Position numbers and translations under genes: made by a program. From assembly GCA_001179505.1 (NCBI GenBank), contig CDMY01000511.1, forward strand, positions 2,240 through 66,239: 64,000 nucleotides of DNA, given 5' to 3'. Under the pieces are notes generated by a model, which saw nothing but the letters and a program-made list of their open reading frames with translations, had not been told where the DNA came from and did no database searches. The stretch comes from Vitrella brassicaformis (lineage: Eukaryota; Sar; Vitrellaceae). This document shows positions 32,327 through 44,548 of the stretch, piece by piece; position 1 is the first letter of the stretch, and each line of letters begins with the position of its first letter.

Positions 32327-33661
32327 TGTGTTTGGGTTGACCCATGCCTCAGTTGGCGGAGTCAGAGGATGCTCCGTCATGCGCACGAGGCCCTCGACAA
32401 CATCAGCCGCCATCTTGCCCGGGTCCCTGGCCCCTGCAGACCTCTTCACATCGAGCTGATCCTCAGGGAGGGCCAGGATATGATCAATGAGCTGCTCATC
32501 GACCTGTCCAACGGGGAGCTGGAGAGGGAGTACCAGACCGCCTTGAACTTGCACTTCTCGTGAGTGGAGACGACACACACGGACGGTGTATCTGTGTTTC
32601 TGTGTTTGTGTGTGTGTGTGTGGTGAATGCAGTCTGCAGAAGGAGCTCGAGAGTCTGCAGAAGGAGCTCGAGGTTCTGCAGGAGAAGGGCGAGATTGGGG
32701 AGCAGGACAAGAAGTGCCATGACTTGAAGAAGCGTTTGGATCTGCTGGTGCACATCAGCAAGGACGGCGCCCAGCACTTGGAGCAGCTGACCAAGCGTGC
32801 CAGAGACTTCCGCGTCATCTTGGAGGACGCTGTTGGCGCGCTCGCGAGGACCAGCCGAGCGGACCAGGCGGACATACAGCAGTAAGCCAATTCAATAGAC
32901 GTGGGACACTGCCAAATCTCTCGTCTGTGCGTCTATGGGGGGTTGGTGTTCAGCATTTCGCAGAAGGTGCAAGTGCAGCAGCAGCCGGGCATGACAGCGT
33001 CCGGCCCGTCAGCATCGCCGGCCAGCAGTGAGTCGCCCTCAGACACCACGCAGCAGCAGGGAGGGGCTGGGGGCGGCGGGGATCCTCCGTCGCAGCTCGA
33101 AAACGAGTATCGCAAGCTCATGGGCCTGCACTTCATGTGAGAGAACATAGAGACACACACGGCCGAATGGATGGCAGTCACGTCTGTGTGTGGAGGGTGT
33201 ATGCAGTCGTGTCACCGATGAGGAGGAGCGTCAGCTGATTGAGAAGCACATCAAGGAGTGCCATGACGCGGGCCGTTTGGATCGGCTGGTCGGCATCAGC
33301 CGGGACGTCGAGCACCACTTGGCTGCCGCCCATCACAGTCCTGCCGCGGCATCACAGTCCTGCCGCGGCATCACAGTCAAGAGGCTGCACCTCTTCTGGC
33401 TGCGGAGGGAGCTGGAAAGGGCACAGCGCAGATGGAGAGAGCAATTAAGATCGGAGCGAGGCTGACAAGTGCGTCATCTTCCTCCCATGTGTAAGCACGC
33501 AACGCACACACGCACACACGCGCAGGCATGTGTGTCGTCATGGTGTGTGTCTGTGTGTGTATCAGAGGCATCTGTGCGTGTGCCAGCAGTGCTCCGACGA
33601 CTTGATGGCCAAGCCGCAGAGCGAGCGCGTCTGCCCCATTTGCCGCCAGGAGACAGCACGT
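28586..33661 (+). pseudogene. BTB–TLDc-like–RING protein, copy 1, with nonsense codons
   Basis: About 16 exons. Exon 1 (28586–28824) encodes a KCTD-type BTB domain (MKINVGGRVIDFPV … DADPEYFIR). Exon 2 is 28925–29275. Exons 4–5 (29557–29742, 29820–30357) and 7 (30619–31189) contain TLDc-like units (LLYKGRRDGWSYETMM … LLLVVKRTDTDKLACL). Exons 10–11 are a tandem duplicate, exons 12–15 are helical/coiled coil (LQKELESLQKELEVLQ), and the last exon (33568–33661) holds half of a RING finger (HLCVCQQCSDDL … CPICRQ). BTB plus RING suggests a ubiquitin-ligase subunit. Defects relative to the inverted copy: TAG at 30265–30267 where it has CAG, TAA opening exon 8 (about 31259), a 33-bp loss near 30662, and no first RING cysteine pair. 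It is probably a pseudogene. Confidence 0.75.
31561..32251 (+). repeat. Tandem exon duplication within BTB–RING copy 1 (391-bp period)
   Basis: Exon 31561–31863 and exon 31952–32251, with their (TC)n/(TG)n introns, are nearly identical. They encode RIVKV…LEMKGIRVDVR / RIVKDVTLEMKGIRVDVR and the acidic DAEEDEEVHVDEMM block. The inverted copy has a single, shorter exon here. Both units are open and in phase. Confidence 0.9.
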
Positions 33662-34236
33662 GCGCTACATACCAACATTCGTTTAAGAGCACCATACACA
33701 CACACACACATGACTGTCTTCGCACTTTCCGTACATACACAATTGTGGGCCGAAGGTGGTTTGTGTGCGTGCTGCGGACTGCATGTGTGCCTTGGTTCGG
33801 TTGCCCTCGTGAATGCAATGCGGCCTGCCTTTTGTGCTGGCTGGTATCTTTTTGCCCTGTCTGTCTGTCTGCCGTTTTTGACGGTGTGTATCGAATCTGC
33901 CTAGCATACCATACCCTCTTACATGGTGAGCTGGGATCAATCTGCCTTCCTTGCCTGGCCTGCATTGCATGGGTGCGTCTTTCATTGTGTAGCTAGATGT
34001 GTATACGTATCTATCGGCCGCTCAATCCTCTCTGCCTACATTCATGCCATGCTGCATGGATGGATGGCGGAAGGGGCTGTCCATGTGCGATACTTTCCAT
34101 TGAATGCATGCAAACCGCCCGCCCTCTTCATCCGTGTCTGTCTGCCACCAGTCGACATTCGATTCATCCATCCATCCATCAGTCTCTGGTGCAACAGTCA
34201 AACACCTCACTACCAAAGCCTCAACAACATGCATTC

Positions 34237-34350
34237 AATTGATGTGGTTGTGATGGACAGTCATGATAACTCTTGATCAGTTCAAAAGGATCAATCCGGG
34301 TGCGACACGCGAAGCGCCGCTGGTTGACAAAGCGGCGAGAAAATGTTGCG
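34237..34350 (+). promoter_or_regulatory. Conserved 110-bp upstream module, copy 2
   Basis: Same core as copy 1 (TGATGGACAGTCATGATAAC, CAAAAGGATCAATCCG, GCGACACGCGAAGCGCCG, GGCGAGAAAATGTT). It is closest to copy 3 and shares GAGACGGGCAA with it downstream. It ends about 180 bp before the first ATG of Y copy 1, and its left edge coincides with the end of the inverted-repeat arm. Confidence 0.55.
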
Positions 34351-34534
34351 ACGAGACGGGCAATCGAGACGGGGGCGGAGATTTAAAAGAAATAACTCGC
34401 GCAGAACTTTTTGAAGATGTCAGTTTTTCGTGAGCCCTTGTGACGACAGAGCGTCACACTCGTCAATCAGCCGCCAGCTGACGGCAAATATTCACCGTTT
34501 CCCCCTTTGCTCACATCAGCTGCCCTCAGTCGTC

Positions 34535-35457
34535 ATGGGCGGCCACAGCACTCCACGGCCACAGCAGCAGGTGGCCTTGACGTCAGAGGAGCGTTATTTG
34601 GAGGCCGGGGAGTCCGAAATCGCCGCCGCGTTGCTGGAGGGCCTGGGGTTTGTGGACTGGGGGGGCCGGAGGAAGGCCGCGAGGGCCGCGAGGAGGGAGA
34701 TGGCCTGGGAGCTGACGAGGGAGATTCCCACTCGCTGCCCCGAGGCTGACGTGGATGGCTGGTGCGTGGTGGGCGACCATGATAACACGTAAGTGGACAC
34801 ACATATACATTGCACTCTGGCGCGTTCATTCTCAATCTCTGATGTGTCCTTTCCTTCATTTCATTCAGGCCCGCCACGGTGAGGCTCCACCGCCACCATC
34901 GACGTGCAGCCAAGCGAAGAGGTCAACCCCACACCCACGCCAGCGGCACCAGCAGTGGAGCCCATCGCCTGACCCGAGGCCGACACACAGCAGCCGCCCC
35001 ACCCTGAGGCCCCCCAATCAGCGGACGAGCAAGCCGCCGCCACAGAGGCGCCGCCCACCGAAGAGCCGCAGGCCGGCCCATCCCAGCAGAAGGAGGTGGA
35101 GGAGGAGGAGAAGAAGAAGAAGGTGGTGGAGAAGCCGCCCCGCGTGTGCAACTTCGAGGGCCTGGCCCACCTCGTGGACAAGTACAAGGACGTGCCGTAC
35201 TACCCGCCGGCACCGCCCACCCTGCCGCCCGCCAGCACCTGGAAAGTGCTGCCGGCGTACGACCGCCGCATGGGCAACGAGACGGTCATCACCTTCCACA
35301 TCGTCCTCACGCCCGACAGGTGGGCATCAAGACGGCCCTGACCCCGAGGGCGGCAGAGGTCCTCAAGAGGGAGCAGGCGTACCAGTGGTACATCATCAAC
35401 CGGGCCTGCAAGAAGGAGTGGCGGCGCAAGGCCATCCACGTGCACGTGTGTTGCTGA
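34535..35457 (+). pseudogene. Y-family gene, copy 1 (5' half), frame-broken
   Basis: Exon 1 (34535–34788) encodes MGGHSTPRPQQQVALTSEE and DVDGWCVVGDHDN. It is followed by a Pro/Ala/Thr-rich linker and a conserved domain, PRVCNFEGLAHLVDKYKDVP … STWKVLPAYDRR … NETVITFHIVLTPD. Compared with copy 2, exon 2 carries a 13-bp insertion near 34880 that shifts the frame, and a TGA where copy 2 has TCA (about 34974). The tail (EQAYQWYIINRACKKEW) reaches a stop at 35457. The family is not recognised. The repeated domain is helical, rich in Trp/Tyr and charged residues, and may be nuclear or cytoskeletal; that is speculation. Confidence 0.6.
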
Positions 35458-35609
35458 TGTGCAGATCGCTGGCTACATTTTATATTTGATCGACCGATGA
35501 TAAACCCGCTACCGCACTGCCTTGTCCCGCCCGTCTGCACGTCGAAGGTGAGCTGTCTGTCGAAATGGACTGATCAACTCGCGTGTACGTGTTTCGGGTC
35601 TCTGTGTGC

Positions 35610-36468
35610 AGATGGATCGCTGTCTCCCTCTTATATAGTGGGCCTCTCCTACTTCGTCCAAGAACAAACCGCTGGCTGACTGCGTCGATCGCGTCAACAA
35701 CGGCGAGGCGGGCTGGTTCTCCATCGCTCTCACGTGTCTCGATGTGGCCGACCCGGAGTCCGACCCAGACGACGGCCCACAGACAGTGGAGGACTTCGTC
35801 GAGAGCATGAGGGACTACTTCGAGGTGCGGCGATTTCCCAGGGACGCAGAGAAGGACATCATCACCGCACCACGTGGGGCCTTCCGCGACCCAATCGAGG
35901 CAGCCAAGACAATCGTGTTCCACCACCTTCTCATTGCAGCCGACCCGCTGCAGAGGGCCACGGCATTCGCAGAGGCCGCAGAGGAGATGCCAACGGGGCT
36001 GGTGGAGTCGAGGCCCATCAAGATCGAGAAGGAGGGGCCCATGCGGCTGAGGGCAGAGAGGGGCGGCTGGAAGCACGAGCACTTCTATGTGCGGCTGACT
36101 GACGCGTCCGCGAGCAGGTGGGTGTGGATGACGGTGTGGTGTGTCGTTGATACGGCGTCCAACCAAGCGGAAGGTGAGCCACACAACATTCACTTCTTTC
36201 GTATGTCTCCGTGCCGTACGTACGCAGAGTTGGCGCCCCACGGCAAGGAGGTGGGGATTGTGGCCATCAAGACCGCCTTGACCCCGAGGGCGGCGGAGGA
36301 CCTCAAGAGGGAGCAGGTGTACGTGTGGTACATCATCAACCGGCCTGCAAGCAGAAGTGGCGGATAGACGCCATCCGCAGGGCGTGCAAGGAGCAGTGGC
36401 CCAACCACTACAAGTTCCCACACGAGCGGACCGAGGAGGAGAACAAGCCGTGCGGGGCGTGGCTGTAG
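35610..36468 (+). pseudogene. Second Y-family unit: unknown exon joined to a Y C-terminal module
   Basis: An open stretch at about 35660–36117 (ADCVDRVNNGEAGWFSIAL … GWKHEHFYVRLTDASAS) has no counterpart elsewhere in the window. It is followed by the Y module (NQAEGEPHNIHFFRMSPCRT … VAIKTALTPRAAEDLKREQVYVWYIINR), then in another frame by PHERTEEENKPCGAWL, ending TAG at 36466–36468. The module with its 3' flank (to about 36570) matches 61070–61495. The frame shift inside the module suggests decay or an unrecognised intron. Confidence 0.5.
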
Positions 36469-39400
36469 TGTGGGGGAGAGGCTGGTGGGGTGTGTGAGGA
36501 TGGATGGACGCGGAAGGCGGAGGGTCACCGCAGGGGAGGAGAGGGAGGGCCTTCTCATCGCTGCTTACATTTTATATTGGGAGTTCCTTTGCCTCGTCCC
36601 AACGCATAAGAGGGTGGGGTGTGTGTGTTGACTGAGTGAGTGAGTGAGACTCCCTTGATCATCTGTTTGTGCCACTGGCCAACCCGTGACGGCCGGGAAG
36701 AATTCACTGCAACGACACAAGTCAAACAAACTATCACTACACACACACACGCGGGCTATGGTAGCATCGGTGGCAGTATCGGCACAGACACCTTTGTGTG
36801 TCTCATCGATTCCGGTTGTCTGTGGGAGTTGGGGTATCAACCTGTTTGATAGGATTGATCATCTCAGTGTCTCACACAGTCGGCGCATTCAGGAAAAACA
36901 AACGTACGCATGTGTGTATCCATGCAGTCCATCCGATCGTCCTTCTCTCATGTGTCGATTGATGCACAGACCCCCCACACCCACGCCCACATCTCACCTG
37001 CGCTCATGCACGGCCATCCATCGATCCATCCATTGATCGCGCCACACATTCTTCCCACCTGTCTGTCTGTCTCTCTGTTGGTGCGCCCGCCCAGCAAAAT
37101 CGCCACACCCACACCCACACCCACATCCATGCACACGCACTCTCATGCACAGAGGTCATCCCTACCTGGAGCCATGTCGACGCGCTCTGTCTCTCTCTCT
37201 CTCTGGTGCAACTCAAAAACAGCTGCTCTGTTGAACACTCCCCGTCAACCCCTCTCTCCTCTCCCACTCTCGCCCACGAATCGCACCAGACAGACAGACA
37301 GACAAGCAAGCCAGGGAATCAGTAGGGAGGGAGGCACTGAAACACTTCAGCGACAGATGGACGGACAGACAGACAGACGGAGAGGGGCGATGCTGTGTGG
37401 TGTGTACTGTAGGGGTGTGTGTTCAACGGGTGCGTACGTCATTGTGTGTGTGTTGGCTGGTTGGTTGAAGGTGGCCAAAAGGCAGCCGGGCAGCATCATC
37501 AGATGTCTCTCTGTGGCTGTAGGCAGTCAGGCAGGTAGGCAGGCAAACAAACACTCACACGGCAGACAGACAGACAGGACCACAGACAAGACAACCAGAG
37601 CCCCCCCGAAGGGCGGACAAAAAAAGTAGCCAGGCAGGTGGACAGACAAGGAACACACAGACACGCAGATAGAGAAAAAATGGCAAAAGCTAGGCGAGGC
37701 GAGGCGAGACACACAGTGCACTCAGATAGATGCAGCACAGTGGGCATGGTGTGTGTGTGTGTGTCCATGTGTGTGTCCATGTGTGTGGTCGTGTTAAAAT
37801 TGCGATGTCGTCCGTACGTCAGTTCGTTACGATAGCATGCAGTGCCAACCAGCAGAACCGTGGGGACGCTGGTGTCCGTCCGTGAGTGGTGAGTGAGTGG
37901 GATGGTGAGTGGGTACGATTGTGTGCATTGCATTCGGTAGACCATCGATACGATCGACGATAGCCTACGGACATCAACCAATCAATGCATTGCAATGCCG
38001 ATAACGAGCTCGAGGGCACCACACGCACACGCACACACGCACGCACAGCAGGGATCGGAAGAGAGAGGGCGACGCACCGCACCGCACCGCACCCACAAGA
38101 ATCAAATGAAGACCGTACCGCCCGGAGATGGGATGGGATGCAATCAATGAAAATCATGACGCATGCATGCGATTGTAATGGTACGGTAGGTAGGTACCAC
38201 CTACACTAAGTACGCACGCACAACATCACCGCACACACGCAGCACCAAACCGTACCGCACCGCACCGCACCGCACCGACTGACCGACCCACTTACCAAGC
38301 ACCAATGGGCAGCATTGACAGCAAAAGGACGGACCGACAAACAAATAACAACAGCCACAGCCAGCCGTTCCGTTCCGGATGTGAATTATCTATCTGCCGC
38401 AGTTCCACACACGAAAGCACACCCACCCACCCACCCCACCAAACATTTCGAAACGTCTGTCTCACCACGTCACGTCATGACGCATCCATCCATCCAGCCA
38501 GCCAGCCAGCCAGGCGGTAAAGGTCGTTACCCACCTTACCCACCTACGCACAAACTCGCAGAGGTCCGGCTCGCCACAGGACAAACAGACGGGAAGCGAA
38601 GGGCAGCTACGATGTGTGCATGTGTGCATCGGAGCAATCGTATGGATCAATCGTTGGGGGGAGGGGGGGAATGTCGTATGCATCGAAAACCCTACCACTC
38701 CCGCACCCTGTCGCCCACAAACCGCATCTACCTATAACAATGCCCCAGAGAACCAGCCTGCGTGGAGGAGCTCACACAAGCACACGAGAGACCGGTGGAG
38801 AGACTGCACAGACAGAGACACAGACAAACGGACAAAACGCAGTTATAAAAACACCAAAATACCGCTGCAGCCTTCAATCCTTCCATCATTCCTTCCTTGC
38901 ACACGAGCACCTGGTCCGCATACACCCCATCTTATCTACACGTGCGCTCCCTCCCTCTCCCCCTCTGTCACCCCGGGGGCCCTTAGACATCCATCCATCC
39001 GATGTCCATCCATATACTACCACACACCCGCACCACTTTCATTAGATAGACATTCTTGCCTCCGCTGCTGACCAGCGATGGCAGCTAAAACGCAGCGGGA
39101 CGGCAGACACACACACACACACACAGCACACCTACATGCTCACACATGTGTACACACAGACACACAGAGCAGCAGCAGTAGTAGGGCAGCCCAGCCCAAC
39201 GGCGGCACACCACCAACCCCAGCGATCGATCAACGAATTACACAGACAGAGAGAGAGGGAGGGATGGTTTAGATAGATGGCAACGAAGTCGAGACATGAA
39301 AGAGATCGATCGACCTGTGGTTGGGGGGGTTGTGTCGCTGGTGTGCGTGTGTGTGTATGTAGAGAGAAGATACCTAGGATAAGTCAAACACATTTCTGTG

Positions 39401-40156
39401 AATTCCCCGCCCGTCCGCCTCCACGCCCTGTCTGCCTGCCTGCCTGCCTGCCTGGACGGCAGATGCAGTAAGGGAAGGCTGAATTACACAAAGACCAACA
39501 CAGGGGTGAAATGGCAACGGGAGCCAGGTGCCAGTTCATGACGCAGTGAGGAAGGAAACAGGCAGGCAGGCCCACAAGACAGACAGGCAGGGTGCGCAAG
39601 GCAAGGCCTTGCATAAATAGGCAGGCAGGCAGGCAGGCAGTCATGCGTTCGTTCAGGCAATTAGGAAGGTGTGCATATCATTGAGCAGCAAGCCAGCCGA
39701 TTTCGATTCGAACCAACACTTAGCCAATTAGATAGACAGATAGACACACACACACACACACACACATGCAATCTAATGCAATGCAACGCAATGTGCATCG
39801 CACCCACGTGCCTTAAAGTATGGAGCGTACGTACCGNNNNNNNNNNNNNNNNNNNNNNNNNNNNNNNNNNNNNNNNNNNNNNNNNNNNNNNNNNNNNNNN
39901 NNNNNNNNNNNNNNNNNNNNNNNNNNNNNNNNNNNNNNNNNNNNNNNNNNNNNNNNNNNNNNNNNNNNNNNNNNNNNNNNNNNNNNNNNNNNNNNNNNNN
40001 NNNNNNNNNNNNNNNNNNNNNNNNNNNNNNNNNNNNNNNNNNNNNNNNNNNNNNNNNNNNNNNNNNNNNNNNNNNNNNNNNNNNNNNNNNNNNNNNNNNN
40101 NNNNNNNNNNNNNNNNNNNNNNNNNNNNNNNNNNNNCCCCCTGCCCAATCCAATCA
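36469..40156. other. Simple-repeat-rich intergenic region with a 300-N gap
   Basis: No supported gene. Ns occupy 39837–40136, a round-number scaffold gap. The remainder is dense in (CAGA)n, (GGCA/TGCC)n, (CA)n, (CCGCA)n and GGTA-type runs (for example 37290–37390, 38070–38100, 38255–38285, 39590–39650). Long open frames here follow these repeats and show no domain. Confidence 0.6.
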
Positions 40157-41609
40157 TCACCTGGTGCCCTCCCTGGATCTGGTGGTCCACAGGAGCCGGG
40201 GCGACTGCATCACCGGCATGAACGGCAGGGAACCCCTCTCCCTCTCCCTCTCCCCCTCCCCCTCTCCCACCAGGTCGACATGCGGCAGCTGCCCCCTCTG
40301 CTCGGCCGTGAAGGTCCTCAGGGTCGCCGACCACTCTTCCATCACCTTGGGGCTCCCCAGCAGCCGCCAAAATTGGGGGTGATCCAGCATCGGGTAGTCC
40401 AGCGATGATGCAGACACACCCTTCTTCTTGTCCTTGTGCTTGTATGGCGACGAGCGGGACCGGGAGAGGGTGAATGACGGTGGGATGGACGGCAGGCCGC
40501 CCTCCTCGCTGTCGGGGTGGTCCGTCAGGCTGCGGCATGGGGGCAGGTGGTGGTGTTTGTGTTGGTGGTTGTCCATGGCGCAGAGAGAGGCCGACGACAC
40601 ACATGACGTGTCGGTAGGGCCGGCCAGGTCGTCGCACTCCCACCCACCGTCGGTGTGTGAGGAGGAGCAGCCCGCCACGGTGGAGGCCGACATGTGGGTG
40701 CCGCACCGGTCCTTCCCGCCACTCGTGTAATGGTCACCGCACACAGACACGTCGGTGCTGCCCGTCGGCCCCGACACCGTCAGGCTGACCGCGCCACGCT
40801 GCAGCAGCGCGTCCGGAATGCGGCGGTAGAACCCCCTCCCACCCCTCCCTCTCCCATTGCCCAGGCCCCTCCTGGCACGCGCCACCCTGCCCTTGTGGTT
40901 GAGCATGGACGAGCGCGAGTGCGAGCCGCTGCTGTCGGTGTCTATGGTGGTGGAGTCCGTGTCGCGTCGCGATGGCGATGAAGACGAGCATGGCTGGAAG
41001 CGCATGAATGCTGGGAGGGGGATGCACCGGATGAATGGGGGTGTGAGTGGGGATCTGTTGCCGGGCGTCAAGGGGTTGAGGCCTCTGGGCGGGGGGAGGG
41101 GGGTGCGGGTGCGGGAGGAGGAGGGCACCAGGGGGGCCATGATGTCCAGGAACTCGATGTAGTCTGATGCCAGCACATGGGCACATGCGAGGGTGGGAGG
41201 GGCATTGCATTGCAAACAAGAGTGTGCTGGTGGTGGTGGTGGGGTTGGGGTGATGGTATGTATGGTGTGGCATTGGCGTTACCCACCGATGGGTGCGTCT
41301 GTTCTCTTGGAATCTACGGCAGCTCCGTGGAGGATGTCGTGGCACCACATGTATGTCCAGTGGTCATACCTTCACATACACACACGCACAGCACATATCC
41401 ATGAGGGAGGGAAAGGCGAGACGCGTGTGCGCCTGTGTGGTGTGTGGAGTGAAGGGGTGTGGTGTGTTCCTTACCTGTTGGGTGCGAGGCAGTGCATGAT
41501 GTCGTGTGCCGTGATGATGCCGTCGCCGTCAGCATCGAGCATCTCAAACACATACTGACATACACATACACAGCCAAACCACACAGACAGAGATACACAC
41601 GACGAGCCC

Positions 41610-41645
<36 letters not shown>

Positions 41646-44278
41646 CGTCCCCTCACCGCGAGTCTCTGCTCTGTGAGTAGGTGGTCCCTGGACGCAGTCG
41701 CCAACACGAACTCACTCCAGCTGGACCAGTACGACACAAGACACATGACACAGACGTGTCACACACACACACACACACATACACACACCTGATGACGCCG
41801 TCTCCGTCCATGTCGACCCGTTGGAAGCACGTCTGCGCCTCCTTGGTGGACATGCGCTGATGCACATGGGGCGGGTGTGTGGTGGGGTGGGTGCCCTTGT
41901 CATTGAGACTCTTGATGAGTGTCTGGGCAGACGGTCTCTTGAAGGACGCGTTGGCGGCCTTCCGGAGATCGCGGAGAGTGATGCCCTGCATGGATAGCAC
42001 ATGCAGACACAGATACACAAAGAGGGCATCGGATCGGACGTGTGCGGTCTGGTCTGCTGCCTACCGCTTTGGCAGGTGTTTCGATGGCTCTGAAGACGGG
42101 CAGCAGCGCGTTGCTCTCGGCCTTGCTCATCAGGTGACGAACGATGCACCGCAATACCAACTTCACGAACAGACAACCACACAAAGACATGCACACAAGG
42201 TATTTTCTCTCTCTCTCTCTCCTCTGCCCACTCGCCAACCTGTTGGAGTGCATTGGTCTGCGGGAAGTCCCTCATCGCCTCGATGGCCCCCTGCACGTCC
42301 ATGTGGGTGTTGCCGCCCTTGTCCACGGAGGAGCTGCCCATCCGCGCCAGCCGCTGACCCACATCTGTGTTGCGGAGCCACTTGTGCCTGCGGGGCAGCA
42401 CGTAGGGCACACTCGGAATCGAATACTGCAGCCTGCCCACACAAACACACCACACCCAGCAGAGCGCACACGTGTAGTGCAGGTCATTCCCATCTGCTCT
42501 GCTGGCATGGCAACGTCGCTTTCTTACCACGGGTGTTGCAGTGCCCTAGAGGCGGAGATGCGCTTGTTTGGGTCGTGCTGCAGTAGCCGAGTGACGAGGT
42601 CGATGCACGACTGTGAGATGCGGTCCCACACCTGCCGTGGCACCAGGGGCAGCCGTGCGTCGTGCTGCCCTTCGGCCACCCGCCGCAGCAGCTGCTCGGT
42701 CTCCTCCTCGGACTCGCCCACATAGGGCGGCCGGCCGCACAGGAGCATGTACAGCAGCACGCCGCAAGCCCACACGTCCACCGACTCGTCATACCGACCA
42801 GTGAACATCTCGGGAGCTGACAGACAGGGAGGGACAGAGGGACACACCACAGACGACCTTCATTTCATTGAGAGAGATGCCTGGGCTGTCTTGTCTTGAC
42901 GCACCCATGTAGAGAGTCGTGCCGACGACGTCTCTCATGTCCTGTCGGTGCCACTGGTAGCCCTCCGGTGCGTCCATGGTCTCAACCACCTCGCCCAGCG
43001 GCTCCTTGTCGATGTCTGGCTGCTGCTGCTGCTGGTGGTGGTGGGTCTTGGGCTTGAATGTGGGCGAGGGGATGGGGTGCAGCTGTGTGAACCGGACGGC
43101 ACAACCAAAGTCGATGAGTTTGATGAGGGACTTGAGGCCGGGGGGTCTGGTGTCACGATCGGACGAGTCGAACATGACGTTCTCAAGCTTGATGTCTCTA
43201 TGTTGACGGGGGAAGGGCAGCGGAGGGTTGGCGTATTCGTGTGCAGAACATGTGTGTGTGAGCGCGTAAGCGTGCATACCTGTGACAGATGCCCTGCTCG
43301 TGGAGGTAGGCAACGGCACCCAGCAGCTGCAATGACACACGCGGACGCCAATCAGATGCGGTCAAGAAGCGACAGAAACACCATTGGCGTGGCGGTCTGA
43401 CCTGTTTGAGTATCTCAGCGGCCTCCGGTTCTGTGAAGTTGCGCTGCAGGAAGCGGTCGAAGAGCTCCCCTCCCTTGCTCATCTCCATCACACAATACAC
43501 GTGGTCCTCATCCTCGTACACCTCATACACCTGATACACAACACACACCACACCAAACCACACCACACCGCACCCATCCGTATCCTTCCCATCTGTCTGT
43601 CTGTCTGTCTGTCAGTCTGTCCATTGGCTACCCGGACGATGCTAGGGTGGTCAAGGTCGTTGAGCAGCGCCGCCTCCTCCCAGGCCCAGGAGCCGCCCCA
43701 CCGCTCCTTGACATCCGTGGCGGGGGTGACGCTCCCGGTGGCGTTGTTCTTCGGTCGACGCGAACGGCGCAGCACATCCTTACGGACTATCTTGACAGCT
43801 GATCGATCGACACACAGAAATGGATGGCCACTCACTAGGCGGTCCTGGTTGGTGGATGGGTATGGGGCTGACCTCTCTTCTCCTGAAGGTGTCTGTGGTG
43901 GGCGATGTACACGCTCCCGAACGTGCCTGCGGCAATCTTCCGCCCTGATCGACACGCAAGACAACAAACACATCAACAGCTGGCCAAATTCAGTCACTTC
44001 GCCCCTTTTCTGCTTTCGTCGCCTGCCTCACCGAGTAGGTATATATCCCCGAAGTAGTGCGGCGTCATGTGTTTGAGGCTGCCGTGCTTGACCACCGGCC
44101 GCCGCTTGACTGCGTCTGCATCGGCCTCTCTCCCACTCCCACAGCCACCAGGGGTGGTGGTGTCGTGTGTGAAGGTGTGCAGGTGGTCGGCATGGCCCCA
44201 GGGGATGACAGTGGCCGTCACGCGGGGCTCACGATCAGACGACGATAGACACGCAGGGACAGACTGAAAACTTCCCAT
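40157..44278 (-). CDS. Calcium-dependent protein kinase-like Ser/Thr kinase with EF-hands and long C-terminal extension
   Basis: Start MGSFQSVPACLSS at 44278 predicts N-myristoylation at Gly2 and possible palmitoylation at Cys10, hence membrane attachment. Exons (high to low): 44032–44278, 43873–43944 (Gly loop AAGTFGSVYIA), 43632–43798 (AVKIV lysine), 43402–43530, 43280–43326, 42905–43197 (RDIKLEN, DFG), 42528–42816 (APEMF), 42240–42432, 42065–42160, 41789–41985, 41657–41720, 41475–41554, about 41280–41350, and 40157–41163. The kinase core is complete, with a 50-residue His/Gln-rich insert in the activation region. EF-hands: DMDGDGVIRWSE is canonical, DADGDGIITAHD has Asp at position 12, and another is degenerate. 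A 300-residue Ser/Arg/His-rich tail is unlike typical CDPKs. The stop lies 21 bp from the N gap. Confidence 0.85.
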
Positions 44279-44548
44279 ACAGACAGAGGAGTGATAAGAC
44301 AGCCAGACAAACAGACGACAGACAGACAGACTGACAGACAGACAGGCACGCCACGCAGCACCCAGGCAGGCAGGTTTAAATAGACAGGGCTGAGGTGCCG
44401 TCAGCCCCTTCCGCGTCGCCTCCCCAAGACCATCCAACACCAACGGCCGCGATGCTGGCCGTGGACCTGGCCAAGCCCGCGCGCGATTCTGGCCGTGATC
44501 TTGGAAGTTGAAAAGCTATTCTTTTGAAGGCAGGAAAGGCTGTAAGGA
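44279..44548. promoter_or_regulatory. Divergent intergenic region between kinase and H-lectin genes
   Basis: 270 bp separates the two start codons (44278 minus, 44549 plus). It contains a (CAGA)n tract at 44280–44345 and CCCGCGCGCGATTCTGGCCG-like GC-rich sequence at about 44440–44500. It probably holds promoters for both genes. Confidence 0.35.

Larger units (their letters stand above)
28500..34235 (+). repeat. Left arm of a 5–6 kb inverted duplication
   Basis: The arm runs from GCATTACGGCAAAAGTGAGCC through BTB–RING copy 1 and its 3' flank to CAAAGCCTCAACAACATGCA. The same order on the minus strand runs from 54622 down to 49305. Exon sequences are closely similar and introns diverge more. 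The arms differ by an extra tandem exon here and small deletions in both. Confidence 0.85.

Noticed and set aside
37290-37390. CRISPR-like array of short repeats
   Set aside because: It is simple (CAGA)n microsatellite sequence without spaced direct repeats, in a eukaryotic genome.
36910-37629. 239-codon open frame in the intergenic region
   Set aside because: It is driven by (CAGA)n, (TCCA)n and CCCAC runs, has no domain, and has similar-length frames on the opposite strand.
39671-40408. Long frames across 39837–40136
   Set aside because: They run through 300 Ns and are artefacts of the gap.
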